A stretch of DNA of 64,000 nucleotides from Neocallimastix lanati (nom. inval.) (GCA_016946835.1 JACVTC010000070.1:126001-190000), one strand, 5' to 3'; shown: positions 13,567-25,707, counted from the stretch's first letter. Made by a program: numbers and translations. The notes: generated from the letters alone by a model not told the origin.

Positions 13567-15449
13567 TTTTTTTTTTTTTTTTTATAATTATTATATAGAA
13601 CTTTTTTAATTAAAAAACTAATTATTATATAGACCAATTTTAATTAAAACTTACAATTTGTATTAAAAATTTTAAAAATTTCATAAAAAAAATTTTTTAT
13701 CTATATATAAAGATATAAAGAGTTAATTGTATTTTAATAACAATTTATATATTGCATTTCTTTATTATATTTTTAAATACAAATCATTACATTTTTTACT
13801 ATAACTTATCAGTTTTAAATACAAATTATTACATTTTTTATTATAATTATTAGTTTTAATTAAATAATGATATAAAATTTTTCTTTAGAAATTTTTTGTA
13901 TTACTGTACTTTCAACATATTTTTATTTCTTCAATTCAAATATAAATTTTAAATATTTGTAAAAATTTCTGTATATATTAATTTTTAAACCTATGTAAAA
14001 TTGAATAATTATTCAATTAGAAATAAGTTGATAACAAATAAATAATAATAATAAATATATATATTATCCAATCATATTTATATTCTTAATTTAAAATCAA
14101 ACATAATAATATAAAAAAGAAAAAGCAATTATAATAAATAAATACAGGAAATATAATTAAAAAGCAAAATTAAAGAATATAGAAAGTATGAAATATTAAA
14201 AAAGTATTAAATTATAAAATTTAGGAAATTAAAATTAATAATATTTTGAAAATGATAATTGAAAAATATAATAAGAAATAAAAGGAAATTATTAATATAA
14301 TAACATTATATTAAATATGTATTAGAAATAATTATATTAAATATATGATGTGATGTTTCTTTCTGAAACATTTTATGATAATATTCGGTTATTAACCATG
14401 AATTCCTCGTTTCTGACAATATTTAATATAATTATATAAAATTGGAAATAATTAATTAGAAATAATTGATATTTATTTATTTACAAATTTAGGTAATTAT
14501 TTATTGATATAAATAAATATCGTTAATAATGATTTAAGTGAGGTAATTGTCCATAAATTATTATTACGTGATTCCTGAATGAAACTAATGGAACATGCAC
14601 CACCATCTGATAAAATATTATTGTATTTTATATTTTAAATTTTTTTTATTTTCTTTTTTTAGATACTAGTTTTAATAATTAATATTTTTTATAAAAATAA
14701 AAATATATCAATAATAAAAATTAATTATATTTTAAAAGATAAAATTTAGAAGAAATAATATATATTTCATAGTTTTAAAATGATGATTGGTAATTTTGCC
14801 CAGTTCTGCTACTGAATAAGCATGCTGATAATTTACCCTTTGCTTACCTTTTACTGATTAAAAATATGAAATATATGTATTAAATACATAAAGATAAATA
14901 TAAATAATTTAATACGATTTAAATGTTATTTTAATGTGCATTTTTTAAAATGAAAAAGTAATTAACGCATTACAAGTAGCATCTAAATTATGAAATATAA
15001 AATTATTAAAGAAAAATAGTTTAAATAATGCAATTTATTATTTAATTTTTAATTTATATTTTTTTTTAATTATATTATATCTTTTATATAATGAAATAAT
15101 AAATTATTTAAGTAAGAAATGTAAATAAAAATAGTGAAAATCATATAAAAATTATACTTTTAATAATTTATGTTTTTGGTCTTATTTAATTGAGTGTTAA
15201 TAATGTAAATAATTTTTTCTACTTAAATGATATGGTATTAAAGTTTAAATTTTCGAAATTTGTTGTTTATTTATGTAATATTAAAAAATATGATATTAAA
15301 GAAAGAAAATAATAAATGTAGTAAGATTCATTTTGTAAAAGAAAGTTTACATTAATGAAAATTCTATATTTAATTTCTAATCATACTTCTTTCTATTTTA
15401 CAATTCTGACCTATTTATATTGTATACTGTTTTATGCTAAATATTGTCC

Positions 15450-15935
15450 AAACTAGCATGCAAATGCTAAACTAACACAGAACATTATGAAGAATTTGTT
15501 CTGATGTAACCAGTCATAATCTTAATGAAAATTATTGGAAAAGAATACTAGACAATTTTTCTCCTCAGGAATAATGAGATATTAATCAACCAATTTCAAT
15601 ATCAGAAATTTACTCTACTGTTCTTTCAATGAGAAATAACAAAGCAACAAAACACTAGGACCCGATGGTTTTCTAACAGAATTTTTTAAAATATTTTTCA
15701 ATTCTGAGAGTAGCACTGCTTCTTAAAATGATTCAAATCAAGAAGTTACCTATTCTGATTTGCCTATTTTTATTATTTAGAAAATTTTGTGATTGTCTTC
15801 CCTAATAATATGGAATTCTGTTTCTTTTGCTTCCATTCCTAAGAAAAGGTATCATCACTGAATGGAATTTCGAGAAAATTTTAACTTGAAACCTTAAGAA
15901 TGGAGTACATTCCAAGATGAAAGTAGGACCTTCAA
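15450..15935 (+). mobile_element. Decayed LINE piece, region before and at start of RT
   Basis: Plus-strand translation gives TEHYEEFVSDVT, matching TEHYSELASDVT of the LINE at 34210, then EIYSTVLSMRNNKATK and GPDGFLTEFFKIFF, matching the conserved NNKAP-GPDG-EFFK block at the start of LINE reverse transcriptases. Stops and frame changes throughout. The left boundary is unclear. Confidence 0.75.
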
Positions 15936-15984
15936 AATAATAAGATTGAACAAAGTTAAAAGGTTTAATTATCATTGTTGAACA

Positions 15985-16001
15985 TTAATTTATTTATTAA
16001 T

Positions 16002-16040
<39 letters not shown>

Positions 16041-16041
16041 T
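15985..16041. repeat. (TTTA)n microsatellite between LINE pieces
   Basis: About 14 TTTA units lying exactly between the plus-strand and minus-strand LINE relics. Confidence 0.85.
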
Positions 16042-16380
16042 TTCAAATGACATTTCGTTCTTTCAGTACATTTAAAGACATGACGAAGAAGTGAAGTCAT
16101 ATTCTGTTTACTGGGAGTAATTAAAACAATATCATCTGTAAATAAACCTCCACAATATTTTTTTTTTTTATTTCCAATACTATCGCAAAATTCATCACAT
16201 TTATTTAAAGCATCTTTAATAAATAAATTAAATAAAATAGGAAAAAAGGGAAGCACTCCATGACGAATGTCAAATTCGTCTGAAAGCATATCAAGAAAAC
16301 GAGCAAGTACTTTAGAAGATAAATACAGATTAGAGAGGAAATTAAAACCTTTACCATGATACCGTATTGAAACAATTTAG
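16038..16380 (-). mobile_element. Decayed LINE piece, RT catalytic region, inverted
   Basis: Minus strand reads FNFLSNLYLSSK, then DEFDIRHGVLPFFPILFNLF, then YCGGLFTDDIVLITPSKQ. This aligns with the LINE at 34925-35190 (FLRNFYLSSK, EEFSINRGDRQGSPLSPILF, FVDDIVLVAPSKQ). The catalytic box here is FTDD. The RQGSPLS segment is altered to HGVLPFF, so the domain is dead. It has the opposite orientation to the neighbouring piece that holds the preceding part of the same domain. Confidence 0.85.
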
Positions 16381-16682
16381 TTAAAATGTTGAAAATAGAT
16401 ACTGAATATTACAATAAATAGTAATGAATTAATATTAGATAAGTTAATACTAAAAATAATATATATAATAATTTTTAGCTTAAAAAAAATCTTACATAAA
16501 TAATTACACATTAATGCATAATTATTTTTTCGATTTTTAATTTCAATTTTAATAGCTTTATTATTTTTTATAATTTTTTAATTCATCGTTTATTTTTATT
16601 ATTTTATTATTATTATTATTTTTTTTTTTTTTTTTTTTTTATTTTTATTTTTTATAAAAACTTTTTATATAGTACTACCTTT

Positions 16683-16716
<34 letters not shown>

Positions 16717-16877
16717 ACTTCTTTAATAATTATAAAAGGGTAAATTAAATAATAAGAAAATATCTATAAAAAGAAAAAGAGAAATACAAGATTAATTAAT
16801 TCTAATTATTTTCCTCTTTATAATATATTTATTTGATGGTCTTTATTATTTATTTTGATGTACACTTTGTCTTGTTA

Positions 16878-17825
16878 TCAATCGGATTCAGTAGTTGGTT
16901 CAGGATAATGTACTATATAAGTGGTTGGTGTTAATTCATAATAAGCAGCAGCTAAAATAATATTAATAATAATTATTAAAAAGTTTAACATGAATTTTTT
17001 TTTAATTATTATGTCTTACTTATTGCCATTTCATCATAAGCAGTATTTCCAATGTAGTAATTATTTTCTTCATTTTCAACAGAGAAGAATTTTTGATCAC
17101 GTCCTTGCCCAAAAAGAGTATATATTAAATTTGGATCACCTAATAATTCATTTGCTTTGAATTCTTCCATTTCTTCTTTTTTATCTTGTTCAATAATACC
17201 ACCATCAATTTCATTTAATTTTTGGAAATCAGTTGGACTATAAAGAACTTCATCATAAGAATTTCTTTGAAATTTCAACAATACATTTAAGATACAATAA
17301 TAAAATGTCTAATTAGTAATAATGTCAAAAATTTAATTAAAGAAAAAAATAAATAAATAAATAAAAAAATACTTACGTTACTCTTTTAAGCATCCAATTA
17401 GCAATATTAATGGCACTTCTACCTAAATCTTGCTTCAAAACATAAAATTGTCTCTTTGTTCCTGTTCCAGTCTTTGTAGCAGGATAAAGAACAACAGTTG
17501 GATATTCTATAATAATATATTTAACAATAATAGTTTATAAGACAAAAATATATTTTAAATTAGTAATATATTTTAATAAATATATTTGTATTATTGATAA
17601 TTAAAGTAATATGAGCTATATACCAATTAAATTTCTCCATGGAGATGTAATTGGAATATTTTGGCTTTCAGCTTCAAATTCTGCTACTGTTAATTTATGA
17701 CGTTGATCAATATATTTTTTTGCTAAAACTTGGAAAGATTCCATAACCTTAATTAAATGAAAAAAAAAAAAATATTATTTTAAATAATATAGTTTAATTA
17801 AATTATTAATTTATTGTAATAAATA

Positions 17826-17866
<41 letters not shown>

Positions 17867-18838
17867 GAAACATTTAATTTTAAATAAGTATATAATAAAT
17901 TTATTTTATAAAATATATATATATTATAAATAATATATCTTTACTTGTTGAGAATATGGACAATCAGATTTATAATATAATACGATAACATCGGTTGTTG
18001 GTTCAAGAACAATACTATCGTAAATGTTTGGTCTAGCTTCAGTAACATAATCTGTAAATTCCCAATTCATTTCTTCATATCTCCATATAAATTGTGGATC
18101 GAGTGAACCACTTTTATAATAATTAACAAAATAAGTAATATTTTCAAAATTAGTTTCATCCTCTTCAGATAAAACATCAATTTGGCGGTAATATGATTGA
18201 AAATTCTTTGTAACAATAATAAACTTTGATTTCAACTCTGGTAAATTAATGTTTAGAGGATTTTTTTCTTGGTAAATATATTTAACGTTAAATTCTTGGA
18301 ATAAACTAGCTCCTAGTTTTTGCATTAATTCAAAATTTGCAATTTTATCTTCCTCATCTACATAAAAATACAATAAGTAATCATAATTATATTCAATTGG
18401 CATGTCATCAAATTCATCGACAAAGGGATTTAACGCCTTTAAACATAACTCTCTTACATTATACATTGGCTTACTTTGGATTTTATCATATGGAATATAG
18501 TAACCATTTCCTTGTTTAAATATAACAACTGATGGATTTTCAACTTGAACACCAACTATTTCCGAAGCCCAAACGTTACTATTATTATCAGTACTAATAA
18601 CAAAATTCAAACGTTCATATTCTTTTAAAGCTAATGAAAGACCTTTAATGTATCCATATTCTTTATTATCAACTTTATCAAAGAAACCAACAATAACTAT
18701 TTCATTATTCTTAATGAATAATTGAAGATCTTCTGAATTTAAAATGTTAATATTAGATTCCAAATCGTCAACATCGGACGCATTAATTTGTGATATGAAA
18801 AGTAATACTAAAATGAAAATATATATTATTTTGTTCAT
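16878..18838 (-). CDS. PDI-family ER protein with single-cysteine CPYS site
   Basis: Thioredoxin-fold protein of the secretory pathway. Exons on minus: 18838-17945, 17747-17624, 17506-17377, 17264-17020, 16951-16878; 488 residues, a normal PDI length. A signal peptide (MNKIIYIFILVLLFISQINA) is followed by two thioredoxin-like segments without redox cysteines (for example EIVIVGFFDK near residue 48), then a third with DVIVLYYKSDCPYSQQ. The usual CGHC is CPYS (Cys293 to Ser296), so only one of the two catalytic cysteines is present. The cis-proline region reads EYPTVVLYPA. The C terminus (PEPTTESD) carries no KDEL or HDEL. Such a CxxS protein could bind mixed-disulfide clients but not complete oxidation; this is inferred from PDI chemistry. 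It could retain function through partners or be secreted. Confidence 0.85.
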
Positions 18839-19583
18839 TTTCTTTGTTCCAATTATTTTTTTTTTTTTTTCTTAATATTTTTTTAAATCAATTTTTAAAT
18901 TTAATATATATTTAACTTCTAATAAGTATTCAAAATAAAATTGTAAATATCTTTAATTTTCTTTTTACTTATATGTTTAATATATATTGTTAAATATTAT
19001 TATTATTTGTTTTTGTTTTTGTTTTTGTTTTTTGTTTTTTCTAGTAATTAATATTAAAAAAAAAAAAAAAAAAAAAACCTGTTTTTTTTTTTTTTTTTTT
19101 TTTTTTTGTATAACTATATATTATATAAAATATCTATAAATAAAAAAACAATAATATTAATACACTAACATTAATATTTTGATTTTAGTTTAAATATATA
19201 TAATTAATTATGTTTTTACCTTTTTTTTTAAAAAAAAAAAAAAAAAGTTTTAATTTATATATATTCTTAAATTTACTTTTTATTTTAATTTAATAATTAT
19301 TAAATTTATAATAATATTTTATTTAAAATTAATAAAACATTATTTTTACTTATTTTATTTATTTTTACTTTTTTTTTTTTTTTTTTTTTTATTTTTTTAT
19401 TTTTTTTTTTTATGATAAAGAAAAAAATAAAAGAATTACAAATATAAGATATATTATTAATTTAAAGTATATTAATTTTAGATGACTTATGTCAATATAT
19501 TTATATATATTATAATACTAATGAATTTTAATTTGAAATGAAAATTATATTATTACACAAAGTATATTTATAGATCAATTATC

Positions 19584-19615
<32 letters not shown>

Positions 19616-19884
19616 ATATTTTAATATATTTACATATAATATATAAGTAAATATAACTTTATATGATTTTTCCAATTTTTTTTAATTTTATTCTTATTCT
19701 TAACATTTTATATTTTATATAAAAATTAATAATTTTTAAAAATTTTATATTTTCATAAATTATAATGGAAATATTTAACATAAAATATGAAATGGCAAAA
19801 TCTAAATTAAATGATTTTACTATATTAATTTATTATATTCCTTCTATCTTTTCTTTTTCTTTTTTTCTCTTTTCTTTTTTTATG
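18839..19884. other. Upstream region of PDI-like gene, homopolymer-rich
   Basis: No gene seen. Contains paired A and T runs (about 19055-19107) and further T/A runs at 19371-19412 and 19586-19610. Presumed promoter of the PDI-like gene at the left end. Confidence 0.6.
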
Positions 19885-19895
19885 CTGGGATTAAC

Positions 19896-19929
<34 letters not shown>

Positions 19930-19984
19930 TTTGTTTGTTTGTTTGTTTGTTATTTCCCTTGGTTTCAGCTCCCTGGGATTAACG
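19885..19984 (-). mobile_element. Short poly(A)-tailed insertion with 12-bp direct repeats
   Basis: The 12-mer CTGGGATTAACG occurs at 19885-19896 and again at 19973-19984. Between them lie a T run, about six GTTT units, and a unique end TTATTTCCCTTGGTTTCAGC. Read on the minus strand this is a short body followed by an (AAAC)n and poly(A) tail, flanked by a target-site duplication: the form of a 5'-truncated retroposed transcript. The host sequence is itself a possible SINE relic. Confidence 0.65.
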
Positions 19985-20165
19985 AAAGGTGAATCTAGCG
20001 AACATCAACTTCATTTATAAGGAAAAAAAACAACATGAGAGGATGAAAATCACCTCATATAAATTCAGGAGATAGTCACAGGGTCAATCCAGAAACCTTA
20101 TATAAGTTAGTCCCAAGTACCACTAGAATAAAAACTAGAAAGACTCCATACATTGTATAGATCTA
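19973..20165 (-). mobile_element. Possible tRNA-derived SINE relic, copy A
   Basis: A patch with much higher GC than its surroundings. It shares a core with the patch at 23540-23670: GTCACAGGG here against GTCATAGGG there, then AAACCTTATATAAGTTAGTC against GAACCTTATGTGTGCTAGCC, and GAAAATCACCT against GAAATACTCACCT upstream. See the other copy for box-like promoter motifs. Boundaries are unknown and identity is low. Confidence 0.4.
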
Positions 20166-20945
20166 TAATTATTTCTAATAAAATAATTATATTTTCTTAG
20201 TTTGTTAAGATTTTAATTAGGTTATGTTTCAAATTAAATGATATTTTTAAAAAGGTTTACCGGTCGATATGTCTATATAGTAATATAGTAATATGTTATT
20301 TAGGTATATAAAAAATAAAATATATTTAATTTTATTTATAATTAACTTTAATATATATAGTTATTCAATTAGATATTTTTATTATTAAATAAAAGAATTT
20401 ATTTTAAATCAAGCTAAGGTAATCTTACATAACCTTACAAAAAACATAAAAGATAGATTTTTACATTTCTCTTTTATACTTTGAAAGTTATATAATAATA
20501 GTATTTAGAATATAAATATTAATAAAATATTAAAATAATAATATCACCGTGTTTAAATATTCAGTTATATTTAATATTTAATTATGTAAATAATAATATA
20601 ATTGAAAAATAGTAAATTTATATATATGTTTTAACATATATATAGTAAATATAAATAAATACTAGTGACATCATATTTAAATATTCGAAATTAATAATAT
20701 AAATCTTATTTAAAAAATTTTCTTAATAATTCTAAAAATATTAATAAATAAGAGTTTATATAAATTATTAATTATTTGTTGAATATGATAAAAACTTAGT
20801 TTCTACATGTATACGTATGAGTTATTTAAATTAAATTTAATTTAAATTATTATAATAATAATAATAATAATAATATTAATAATAATAAGAAGAAGAAGAA
20901 GAAGAATATTTACGTGTATTTACGGAAAGATTAAAAATTTCCTGG
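20166..20945. other. Intergenic, no gene seen
   Basis: AT-rich spacer. Ends with a TAA run turning into a GAA run (20850-20905). GTTTACCGGTCGATATGTC near 20256 is a brief less AT-rich stretch of unknown origin. Confidence 0.6.
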
Positions 20946-20949
20946 TACC

Positions 20950-22935
20950 AATAAAATAAAATATAATAAAATAAATGGTAGAATATGAATATTAAGTACA
21001 GATTGAATAAAATAAAATAAAATAAATAGTACAGATTGAATAAAATAAAATAAAATAAATAGTATAATATAAATATAAGTACAGATTAAATAAAATAAAA
21101 TAAATAAAATAAAATAAAATAAAATAAAATAAAATAAAATAAAATAAAATAAAATAAAATAAAATAAAATAAAATAAAATAAAATAAAATAAAATAAAAT
21201 AAAATAAAATAAATAAAATAAAATAAATAAAATAAAATAAAATAAAATAAACTAAAATAAAATAAAATAAAATAAAATAAAATAAATAGTAGAAAAAAAA
21301 GTACAGATTGAATAAAATAAAATAAAATAAAATAAAATAAAAAAATAAAATAAAATAAAATAAAATAAAATAAAATAAAATAAAATAAAATAAAATAAAA
21401 TAAAATAAATAGTTGAAATTTTAATATAAAGTACAGATTGAATAAAATAAAATAAAATAAAATAAAATAAAATAAAATAAAATAAAATAAAATAAAATAA
21501 AATAAATAGTAGAAATATAAATATAAAGTACAGATTGAATAAAATAAAATAAAATAAAATAAAATAAAATAAAATAAAATAAAATAAAATAAAATAAAAT
21601 AAAATAAAATAAAATAAAATAAAATAAAATAAAATAAAATAAAATAAAATAAAATAAAATAAAATAAATAGTAGAAATATAAATATAAAGTACAGATTGA
21701 ATAAAATAAAATAAAATAAAATAAAATAAAATAAAATAAAATAAAATAAAATAAAATAAAATAAAATAAAATAAAATAAAATAAAATAAAATAAAATAAA
21801 ATAAAATAAAATAAAATAAAATAAAATAAAATAAAATAAAATAAAATAAATAGTAGAAATATAAATATAAAGTACAGATTGAATAAAATAAAATAAAATA
21901 AAATAAAATAAATAGTAGAAATATAAATATAAAGTACAGATTGAATAAAATAAAATAAAATAAAATAAAATAAAATAAAATAAAATAAAATAAATAGTAG
22001 AAATATAAATATAAAGTACAGATTGAATAAAATAAAATAAAATAAAATAAATAGTAGAAATATAAATATAAAGTACAGATTGAATAAAATAAAATAAAAT
22101 AAAATAAATAGTAGAAATATAAATATAAAGTACAGATTGAATAAAATAAAATAAAATAAAATAAAATAAAATAAAATAAAATAAAATAAAATAAAATAAA
22201 ATAAAATAAAATAAAATAAAATAAAATAAAATAAAATAAAATAAAATAAAATAAAATAAAATAAAATAAAATAAAATAAAATAAAATAAAATAAAATAAA
22301 ATAAAATAAAATAAAATAAAATAAAATAAAATGAATAGTAGAAACATAAATATAAGTACAGATTGAATAAAATAAAATAAAATAAAATAAAATAAAATAA
22401 AATAAAATAAAATAAAATAAAATAAAATAAAATAAAATAAAATAAAATAAAATAAAATAAAATAAAATAAAATAAAATAAAATAAAATAAAATAAAATAA
22501 AATAAAATAAATAGTTGAAATATAAATATAAAGTACAGATTGAATAAAGTAAAATAAAATAAAATAAAATAAAATAAAATAAAATAAAATAAAATAAAAT
22601 AAAATAAAATAAATAGTAGAAATATAAATATAAAGTACAGATTGAATAAAATAAAATAAAATAAAATAAAATAAAATAAAATAAAATAAAATAAAATAAA
22701 ATAAAATAAAATAAATAATAAAATAAAATAAAATAAAATAAAATAAAATAAAATAAAATAAAATAAAATAAAATAAAATAAAATAAAATAAAATAAAATA
22801 AAATAAAATAAAATAAAATAAAATAAAATAAAATAAAATAAAATAAAATAAAATAAAATAAAATAAAATAAAATAAAATAAATAGTTGAAATTTTAATCT
22901 AAAGTGAAGATTGAATAAAATAAAATAAAATATAT
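20950..22935. repeat. 2-kb (AAAAT)n array punctuated by a 33-bp anchor unit
   Basis: Almost 2 kb of AAAAT pentanucleotide, broken about 16 times by the same anchor: AATAGTAGAAATATAAATAT followed by AAAGTACAGATTG. Anchor ends (CAGATTG) lie near 20998, 21030, 21088 (variant), 21309, 21438, 21537, 21699, 21880, 21944, 22024, 22082, 22138, 22364, 22541, 22645 and 22910 (variant). Spacers range from about 25 to 230 bp, so each higher-order unit is an anchor plus a variable pentanucleotide run. Variants (TTGAAATTTTAAT, GAAACATAAATAT) mark diverging units. The minus strand has a stop-free frame through much of the array only because TTTTA repeats lack stops in every frame; it is not a gene. Confidence 0.95.
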
Positions 22936-23459
22936 ATTAAGAAATAACGTATTTTTAAAATAAAAGATTCATTGTAAATACATATGTCTATATTTATATA
23001 ATAATAATTTTTTTATTTATTTCCGATGTGTACTGCCATTTGCGGTAATATTAAGGTCGTCACAACACTTCCATAAAGGTGGAAATGTCCTGCTGGACAC
23101 CCTTACTTATTATTCAACATTGGAGTTCTGTCATGCATATTATTGCTGAGAATTTTTTTGTATGCATTTTCTCGGAGTGCTTCTCCAGTTTCTATTTCCT
23201 TTTGAAGCGAAATAATCTAACCCATGGAGATACGTACTAGCTCACTTTGTAATTGCATAAACGTTAGAATGACTACAATTTAGTAGAATATCTACATCAC
23301 CAAGAAGAACATATCTACACCGACATATTAAATCATGTACTCATGTTAATTCATTTGTAACTATATTAAATGACAATACTTGCACAACCCTCTTAGGCCC
23401 ACAGTAAGGACACAGGACACAATATCTTATCTATATTACTTAGGATATTTAGAAGACTA

Positions 23460-23495
23460 GTGCGTTTCGCAATCGTGCATTGCGAAATGCACGAT
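23460..23495. other. Two mutually exclusive hairpins in 36 bp
   Basis: Hairpin A pairs GTGCGTTTCGCAAT with ATTGCGAAATGCAC around the loop CGTGC: 14 positions, with one G-T pair at position five. Hairpin B pairs ATCGTGCAT with ATGCACGAT around TGCGAA: nine perfect pairs. They share bases and cannot form together. Seen directly; function unknown. Confidence 0.7.
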
Positions 23496-23539
23496 CCCCA
23501 TTTAGAATAATATTATATATATAAGGGGAAATACTCACC

Positions 23540-23670
23540 TGTAACCCTAACAACCATATTCAATAAAAACCTCTTATGAGGAAAACCCGAATAATGGTCA
23601 TAGGGCGAGATCGAAACAGGAACCTTATGTGTGCTAGCCTATTGACTAACAATCGGGATAGAACCTGATT
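23540..23670 (-). mobile_element. Possible tRNA-derived SINE relic, copy B
   Basis: On the minus strand TTAGTCAATAGGCTAGCACA resembles a tRNA A box (TRGYNNARNNGG) and GTTTCGATCTC, about 25 bases on, resembles a B box (GGTTCRANYCC). The spacing is shorter than in a full tRNA, so this is a SINE head or pseudogene rather than a functional tRNA. Its core is shared with the patch at 19973-20165. Confidence 0.4.
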
Positions 23671-23699
23671 TGTTATATATTAATAAGCAATCCTAAAAG

Positions 23700-24358
23700 T
23701 ACAATGTTATATTATTTTTTTTTTTTTTTTTTAAAAAAAAAATTTATTTAAATATAAATATTTAAATTCGTAATTATATTCAAATTAAAATGAATTATAG
23801 CATTCTATATTAATAATTTATTTTATTTCATTTTACTTTATTATTATTATTTATTAGATTTTCTCATAAATTAGATTTTTTCATAAAAAAAGGATAATAT
23901 ACATATAATAAATATAATATATGATAAATCAACTTTAATTTATAATATCATAGAAATAGATAGACCGGTCCTATATTGTCATATTATAATATTGCATATT
24001 TCATTATTTAAAATTGATAATTCTGTATATATAAATCAATAAAGAAATTAAACTAGAACATATATATATCTCTTCTTCAAAAAATATAATTTTTATTAAT
24101 AATTTTAAAAAATAATATATTAAAAAATAAATATATTTTTTAGATGTTGAATTAAAAAGAATATTCAAAACAAAATATTTAAATATTAATATGTAGTTTA
24201 TATATTTATATATAGGTCATTATTCTGTATTTAATATTTTATAATTAATTAATCATATTTACATATTTATAATAATCTTTTTCAATTTGATGAATTATTA
24301 TGATTATTTTATAATAAGATTTTAAAATGAAATAATATTTTAAAACTAACTACTATTA

Positions 24359-24400
<42 letters not shown>

Positions 24401-25419
24401 TTGTTGTTATTAGATAAAAATACACATGTAACATTCTCTGTTTTAGTTTCTATTCGTTATTTACTTATTTATTTATTTAGGTATTTTTTTTTATTTTATA
24501 ATTATTTTTTTTTTTATTATAAAATTTATTTTTTTATTCTTTTATTCTTTTATTCTTTTCTTATTTTTTTTTTTTTTTTTTTTTTTACCCTTTAAATTTT
24601 ATATTTATATTTATTATTAAAAAAAAAAGATTAATAAAAGTATAAAAAAAAAATAAAATTTATTATAAGAAATAAAAATTTATTATATTATATAATTTAT
24701 AATCTTTTAATTAAATTTAATGAACATCAAATTATAAAAATTGATTAAATTTATCAAATACATTCATTTTCATTAGTACATTTTTTGATTTAATTAATTT
24801 ATATATACATATATATTTATTTATTTATTTATAATTAATAATTAATAATTAATTATAAAAATTTAATAATCATGTAAATATTTAAAGTACAGAATTTTTT
24901 TTTTTTTTTTTTTTTTTTTGTTTATTTCAATAATAAAAAAGGTAAAATACATTTTTCAAAATTAAAAAAGTATTAAAAGTAATCAATAAATTTAAAATAT
25001 TTTACCTTTTAGACAATTTATATTTATAAATAAATATCTATTATACCAAAGGTAATATAGTAAAATTAATACAATAAAGCTAATTAATTAAAGCAATAAA
25101 TAATAAATTTTAATACAATATATAAAGACAAAAAAAAAAAAAAGAAAAGAAAAAAAAAATAGAAAAGGAGCAATAATTACTTTGGCTAAAGGAATATAAA
25201 TTAATATTTATTAAATAATGAACAACATATATATATAATATAATAATATCTAAGAAAAGATAATTTTTTTCATAATTTAATTTTGAATTTTAATTAAAAT
25301 ATTGATAAATATATATAATATTAATCAATAAATTATATATCTATAATTTAATTATATTTTATAAGCAAGGATAAAAATATTCGAAATAGAAATATAAAAG
25401 AAATAGAATAAATATAAAT
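23700..25419. other. Upstream region of SEC31
   Basis: No gene seen. Contains T/A runs, an ATT microsatellite (24358-24402) and a T run (24558-24587). Presumed to include the SEC31 promoter near its right end. Confidence 0.6.
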
Positions 25420-25647
25420 ATGAAAATTCGTCAAGTTAATAGAACTGCAACTATGGCCTGGTCTTCAGGTCAACATTCACCATTAGTTGCATTAGGTACT
25501 GCTTCAGGTGCTTTGGATGCCAGTTTTAGTACCAAATCAGAATTAGAAATTTTTGACCTTGATTTAGATAAAGGACGTACACCAGATGTAGAAATGAAAA
25601 GAATTGGTATTGCAAACACAAATTCCAGGTAATTATTATTCTTTATA

Positions 25648-25707
<60 letters not shown>

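Larger units (their letters stand above)
13567..16877. other. Intergenic with scrambled LINE relics
   Basis: Convergent gap between the EF-hand gene and the PDI-like gene. Apart from the two LINE pieces (15450-15935 and 16038-16380) it contains less AT-rich patches at about 14345-14415 and 14780-14860 that I could not assign, a TTTA microsatellite (15985-16041) and long T runs (16620-16640, 16687-16715). Confidence 0.65.
23015..23690. mobile_element. Higher-GC relic of an unidentified element
   Basis: About 680 bp with near-balanced base composition in an otherwise very AT-rich gap. No open frame of useful length. It contains a strong double hairpin (23460-23495) and, at its right end, the tRNA-promoter-like stretch described separately. 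Composition and position directly after the pentanucleotide array suggest an old insertion; the class could not be recognised. Confidence 0.5.

Noticed and set aside
21421-22347. A 308-codon open frame on the minus strand (repeating FILFY)
   Set aside because: It is the stop-free reading of a TTTTA repeat; the frame exists only because the repeat has no stop on that strand.
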